Below are positions 61,022 to 64,000 of a stretch of DNA of 64,000 bases, in pieces (the stretch's first letter is position 1; the number at the start of each line of letters is the position of its first letter). This stretch comes from Ignavibacteria bacterium (GTDB lineage Bacteria > Bacteroidota > Ignavibacteria > Kapaibacteriales > Kapaibacteriaceae). The position numbers were made by a program, and so were the translations under genes. Location: the NCBI GenBank assembly GCA_016707005.1, contig JADJIQ010000005.1, positions 1,074,001-1,138,000 on the forward strand. The letters are read 5' to 3'. Below the pieces are notes generated by a model. The model was not told where the DNA came from. It was given only the letters and a program-made list of their open reading frames with translations, and did not search any database.

Positions 61022-61329
61022 CGCAATTCCTGCAAAGGGTCATTGCTGCAGTCTCTTTATGGTGGAATAATCTTCTTGGCAGGAAACCAGAAGAGCCGGT
61101 GCCCGTTGTTGAGGTCAGTCGGAACCCGGGCCTTCGATGTCCGGAGTGCGCAACGCACATTCATGTGACGATCGCAGACCTTCTCTACGTTGGTTCCGTA
61201 GTGTGTCCCACATGTCACCTTGTTCTTGAGGTAGATCAAGAACGCTCTCACGGGGCTATTGATGCACTTGCAAAGCTCGAGGCAGCACATGAACAGGCAC
61301 GTGCAGTAAGCAATGGTGTTAGGTCATAA
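61018..61329 (+). CDS. Small zinc-ribbon protein of the DUF2589 operon
   Basis: A 103 aa protein. The N-terminal 22 residues are amphipathic with two Trp (AAVSLWWNNLLGRK), possibly membrane-touching. A four-Cys zinc site, C41-x2-C44 and C63-x2-C66 (RCPECATH and VCPTCHL), forms a ribbon. A charged helix closes the protein. It is translationally coupled to copy B, hence probably part of the same assembly. Confidence 0.8.
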   Translation: MTQFLQRVIAAVSLWWNNLLGRKPEEPVPVVEVSRNPGLRCPECATHIHVTIADLLYVGSVVCPTCHLVLEVDQERSHGAIDALAKLEAAHEQARAVSNGVRS

Positions 61330-61343
61330 AGTCCGTCAGGACA

Positions 61344-62087
61344 TCAACGAGCCAGATACCCACCATCTACAGGATAGTACGCACCGGTGATGAATGAGGC
61401 TTTCTCGCTAGTGAGGAAGCAGATGAGTTCAGCAACTTCTTCCGGACGTCCGAGTCGACCCATCGGATGCAATGACGTTAGATACGTGTGCTGTGCGGGA
61501 TCCTCAATGATCTCTGCAATGAGCGGTGTCTCGATGAATCCCGGACCAACAGCATTTACGCGAATGCCCTGTATTGCATGATCTAGCGCGGCGGCTTTTG
61601 TCAATCCAACAAGCCCGTGTTTTGCCGTCACATATGCTGGTGCAGCCGGAAATCCTACAGCGCCGAGGATCGACGATACGTTGACAATAGACCCGCCGCC
61701 GGATTCGATCATGGCCGGGATCTGTGCACGCATGCCATAAAACGCACCGTTGAGGTTCACATTGATCACCGCATGCCAACCATCAAGACTATAACTTCCT
61801 GTGGGATTAGCCTCGCCACCAATGCCGGCATTGTTCACTGCATAGTCTAGTCTTCCATACTCTCGCACGGCGATATCAACAACATTCTGTTGGTCTTTCG
61901 GAACCGATACATCGCAATGGACAAAGAGTGCTTTGCCCCCACTTGATACGATCGTCGCGGCAAAGTCCTGTCCCGCTTCGTCCTGCACATCTGCAATGAC
62001 AACGGCCATTCCAAGTCGAGAATACTCTTCAACCACGGCCTTACCAATTCCGGATGCCCCGCCGGTTACTATAGCTACGTGTTGCAT
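61344..62087 (-). CDS. Short-chain dehydrogenase/reductase (FabG-like SDR)
   Basis: A 247 aa classical SDR: NAD(P)-binding TGGASGIG near 8-15, NNAG near 88-91, catalytic Ser (VSSILGA near 143), and YVTAK (Tyr near 155, Lys near 159), then the PGFIETPL region. An Asp after beta2 (IADVQD) favours NAD over NADP. Substrate not determinable; convergent with the DUF2589 operon, 14 bp apart. Confidence 0.9.
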   Translation of the reverse strand: MQHVAIVTGGASGIGKAVVEEYSRLGMAVVIADVQDEAGQDFAATIVSSGGKALFVHCDVSVPKDQQNVVDIAVREYGRLDYAVNNAGIGGEANPTGSYSLDGWHAVINVNLNGAFYGMRAQIPAMIESGGGSIVNVSSILGAVGFPAAPAYVTAKHGLVGLTKAAALDHAIQGIRVNAVGPGFIETPLIAEIIEDPAQHTYLTSLHPMGRLGRPEEVAELICFLTSEKASFITGAYYPVDGGYLAR

Positions 62088-62188
62088 GATCTACCTCTGT
62101 AACGTGACGAAAGGGGGCTCCTCGCCATCCCACGTCATTGGAGCAACAGTAACCTATCTCTAAACGGGCCCGTATCCTATGACCAATG

Positions 62189-64000
62189 TCATATACCCTC
62201 CAACCAATACGTTTCCATTAGCCCCTTGCCCTTGATTTCGATTTCTCCACGTAGCAACAGTGCCATTTCGCCCGTTCGCCCCTTCGCCTCTGTGTTACGT
62301 AGCCTCTTCGCCATTTCGCTCGACACTTGGATCCTGCCGGGCTCCCCGGAGCTCTCCATACGTGAGGCAACATTGACCGTATCGCCCCATACATCGTATT
62401 GCAGGCGCTCCGTGCCGATGATGCCGGCAGTGACCGGACCGCAATGCAGACCGATACGCACGCGGATCTGTGGGAATCGTTCTTTCACTACGCGCAACAT
62501 CTGGTACGCTGCCAGTGCCGAAGTAAGTGCAACGTTGTTGTTGAAGGCAACGCACATGTAGGAGTCGCCGATGGTCTTGATCTTCATTAGCCCATGTTCG
62601 GCAACCACTGCGTCACATGCAGTGAAAATGTTGCTGAGGAGTTGGACGAGATCATCTGGCGACATCGCAGAAGACATGGAAGTGAATCCAACCATATCCA
62701 TGAACATCACCGCTGCCGTCTCGAATGAGTCGTTAACTGTCTCGCCCCGTAACACTCTATCAGCAATGGCAGGGGGCAGGGTGTTATACAGCAGAGAACG
62801 ATGTTTTTCCTTCTCGGCGCGTTCTGCATCTATGGACTTCTGCGCTTCGAGCATGGCGATCTTTCGAGTTGCTTCCTGACCCATCACCTCATCTCGAATG
62901 CGCAGATATTCTGTGTTGTGGAGAACATATCCGTCAAAATCCATACGCTTCTTTGCCAGCTCGCGTGCGGCTGCGTGATGGTCACCGGCATCAGCTGTTC
63001 TTCCAACCTTTTCTAACAGGTCAATAGACTCCACCATCAATTCATAGGCTTTATCGAATTCGTTGGCATGCTCATGGAGGCGTGATAGCATGGCTCGATG
63101 GACTGCCTTCGTCTCGACCTCGCCCAAACTGACCTGTTCCATTCGAGTGAGCGCATCTCTTGCCTCATCAAGGAGACCGTCATCAATGTAGGAAGCAGCA
63201 AGGTTCCCCAACACGTGAAGTCCAAAGGCAACATCTCCAACATCATCATTCAATGTTAACGCCTTGATCATGTACTCACGTGCCAAGACCTGATCCCCGG
63301 TCTGTGAATAAATATTGGCGATGTTAGCGGTGGTTCGGGCAACACCGTGGAGATCTCCGATCTCCTGATGGATGGCAAGTGCGGCTTCGAAGTGTATTCG
63401 TGCTGTTGAGTAGTCTTGAGTGTCAAAGAAGATGATGCCAACATTTCCGATGCCGATGGCGGTTCCACGGCGATCGCCGGATAACTCGCATAGATCGCGC
63501 GACCGTTGGTAACACTCTAGGGCTCGCGGCAAGTCGCCAGTGCTCTTGTAGACAACTCCAATATTGCCTACGGCGGAGGCAATTCCACGTTGATCATCTG
63601 ATCGTTCAAACAATTCCAGCGCGCGATGGAATAACTCTAGGGCAATGGGATACTCTCCTACAGCACGGTGAAGAGAGCCGAGATTCATCGTTGCGCGAGC
63701 AATTCGACGGGGATCTCCAAGGTGACTGAAGATGTCCAGTGCTTCTCGATAACATGCTCCAGACTTCTCGAGGTCGCCTGCTTGTGCATGTAGTACTCCC
63801 GTGAGCATTAGCGTATCTGCGCGACCTACCTCATCGTCGATCGACGTAAAGAGATCTAAAGCCTGTTGAGCATGGTGCCCCGACTCCTTGCTTTGACCAC
63901 CGATCTTGGCAGAGTGTGCAAGAGCGAGTTCCGCAATTGCCTTCCCTCTGTTGTCATCATGGCGGAGAGCTTCTGCCGACAACGCTGCCAACTTCTGGCC
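62189..64000 (-). CDS. TPR-repeat class III adenylate cyclase (5' partial)
   Basis: The frame is open to the right edge, so the N-terminus is missing; about 603 residues are visible. The first 350 are TPR repeats (many GNIGVVYKS / A-x-x-Y-x-R-A-L-x-hF patterns). The cyclase domain (about 410-600) has VMFMDMVGFT and IKTIGDSYM with the two metal Asp and adenine-type Lys, and YDVWGDTVNVASRMES with the adenine-type Asp. Same architecture as 30980-33106, with about 50 percent similarity by eye in the cyclase part. Predicted to make cAMP. Confidence 0.92.
   Translation of the reverse strand, partial: GQKLAALSAEALRHDDNRGKAIAELALAHSAKIGGQSKESGHHAQQALDLFTSIDDEVGRADTLMLTGVLHAQAGDLEKSGACYREALDIFSHLGDPRRIARATMNLGSLHRAVGEYPIALELFHRALELFERSDDQRGIASAVGNIGVVYKSTGDLPRALECYQRSRDLCELSGDRRGTAIGIGNVGIIFFDTQDYSTARIHFEAALAIHQEIGDLHGVARTTANIANIYSQTGDQVLAREYMIKALTLNDDVGDVAFGLHVLGNLAASYIDDGLLDEARDALTRMEQVSLGEVETKAVHRAMLSRLHEHANEFDKAYELMVESIDLLEKVGRTADAGDHHAAARELAKKRMDFDGYVLHNTEYLRIRDEVMGQEATRKIAMLEAQKSIDAERAEKEKHRSLLYNTLPPAIADRVLRGETVNDSFETAAVMFMDMVGFTSMSSAMSPDDLVQLLSNIFTACDAVVAEHGLMKIKTIGDSYMCVAFNNNVALTSALAAYQMLRVVKERFPQIRVRIGLHCGPVTAGIIGTERLQYDVWGDTVNVASRMESSGEPGRIQVSSEMAKRLRNTEAKGRTGEMALLLRGEIEIKGKGLMETYWLEGI

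Larger units (their letters stand above)
1..64000. repeat. Dispersed short motif family AAGGGGCT / AAGGGGGCT / TAGGGGGC
   Basis: Hand-read exact copies. AAGGGGCT (+): 4926, 5330, 12176, 17952, 21380, 30348, 34177, 34543, 40981, 46118, 48124, 51502, 56714, 59636. Its complement AGCCCCTT: 2016, 6223, 12470, 19441, 20564, 21195, 36067, 39706, 52324, 62220. AAGGGGGCT: 9263, 29635, 38719, 62111; AGCCCCCTT: 3113, 3501, 15483, 23053, 24397, 40471, 58179. TAGGGGGC: 2131, 2587, 5631, 11833, 15568, 20882, 43480; GCCCCCTA: 15204, 25681, 29945, 55832, 60604. Further near-copies (e.g. 16924 TAGGGGCT) exist. Nearly all lie inside genes. Confidence 0.7.

Noticed and set aside
1..64000. KOPS/FtsK-type polar sequence reading of the AAGGGGCT family
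   Set aside because: Orientation is near equal (25 versus 22), whereas such signals are strand-skewed along a replichore.
1..64000. tRNA or rRNA genes
   Set aside because: All spacers were inspected; none has a cloverleaf-sized conserved segment or CCA-ended acceptor.

Overview
The window is a gene-dense chromosomal segment (about 60 protein genes, no gene-free stretch over 250 bases, no tRNA/rRNA, CRISPR array, insertion sequence or prophage seen). It looks like a member of the Bacteroidota/Chlorobi/Ignavibacteria/Kapabacteria (FCB) group. The evidence is secreted proteins ending in type IX secretion-type C-terminal domains, a DUF4835 protein, a helix-hairpin-helix/outer-membrane-barrel protein, C-x4-CH cytochrome domains, and promoter-like TAnnTTTG (-7) elements, one with a TTTG -33 box at a 21-base spacing. 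Lipid A (lpxK), a LysM lytic transglycosylase and many exported proteins show a diderm envelope. Kapabacteria-like is my best guess from general gene style; I cannot prove the phylum.

Layout. 1-3395: lipid A/phospholipid acyltransferase, lpxK, a class I amidotransferase hydrolase and type II NADH dehydrogenase. 3303-5833 (minus): an exported HhH/barrel protein and a partner. 5832-12990 (plus): DUF4835, a fused tadA-rsmI, tmk, a reprolysin-like secreted protease, proline dehydrogenase and a lipoprotein nuclease. 12987-17366 (minus): a membrane GAF/degenerate GGDEF protein with two exported beta-rich proteins. 17462-18921: ndk and sucD; then osmC (+). 19396-23721 (minus): one compact operon psd-pssA-purS-purQ-tatA-tatA-gatA. 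23834-28485 (plus): dnaN-recF-DUF721-gyrB, then a sulfatase. 30980-39268 (minus): TPR-adenylate cyclase, ahcY, metK, nucleotidyltransferase, MltD-like transglycosylase, separated by short tandem-repeat arrays. 39409-42466: cytochrome c proteins and an ECF sigma/anti-sigma pair. 42435-50471 (minus): OmpA-like, T9SS cargo, two arylsulfotransferase-like paralogs and a helical-repeat protein. 50562-56071: two micro-ORFs, a baeRF protein, an esterase, YhcH, small membrane proteins, a Tat-signal asparaginase. 56225-62087: an unknown AT-richer lipoprotein, alkC, and a four-gene DUF2589 operon of unknown function, then an SDR. 62189-64000: a second TPR-adenylate cyclase running off the window.

How genes work together: metK and ahcY form the SAM/SAH cycle; psd/pssA make phosphatidylethanolamine; the TatA pair can serve twin-arginine cargo such as the asparaginase at 55130-56071; dnaN/recF/DUF721/gyrB is a replication cluster without dnaA.

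The signals I rank highest are: (1) the DUF2589 operon at 58975-61329, in which three of four proteins appear to be paralogous modules; (2) a dispersed motif, AAGGGGCT / AAGGGGGCT / TAGGGGGC, present 47 times by hand count against about 4.5 expected; and (3) a set of 7-, 8-, 13- and 16-bp tandem arrays confined to spacers and mostly abutting a stop codon on one side and a start codon on the other.
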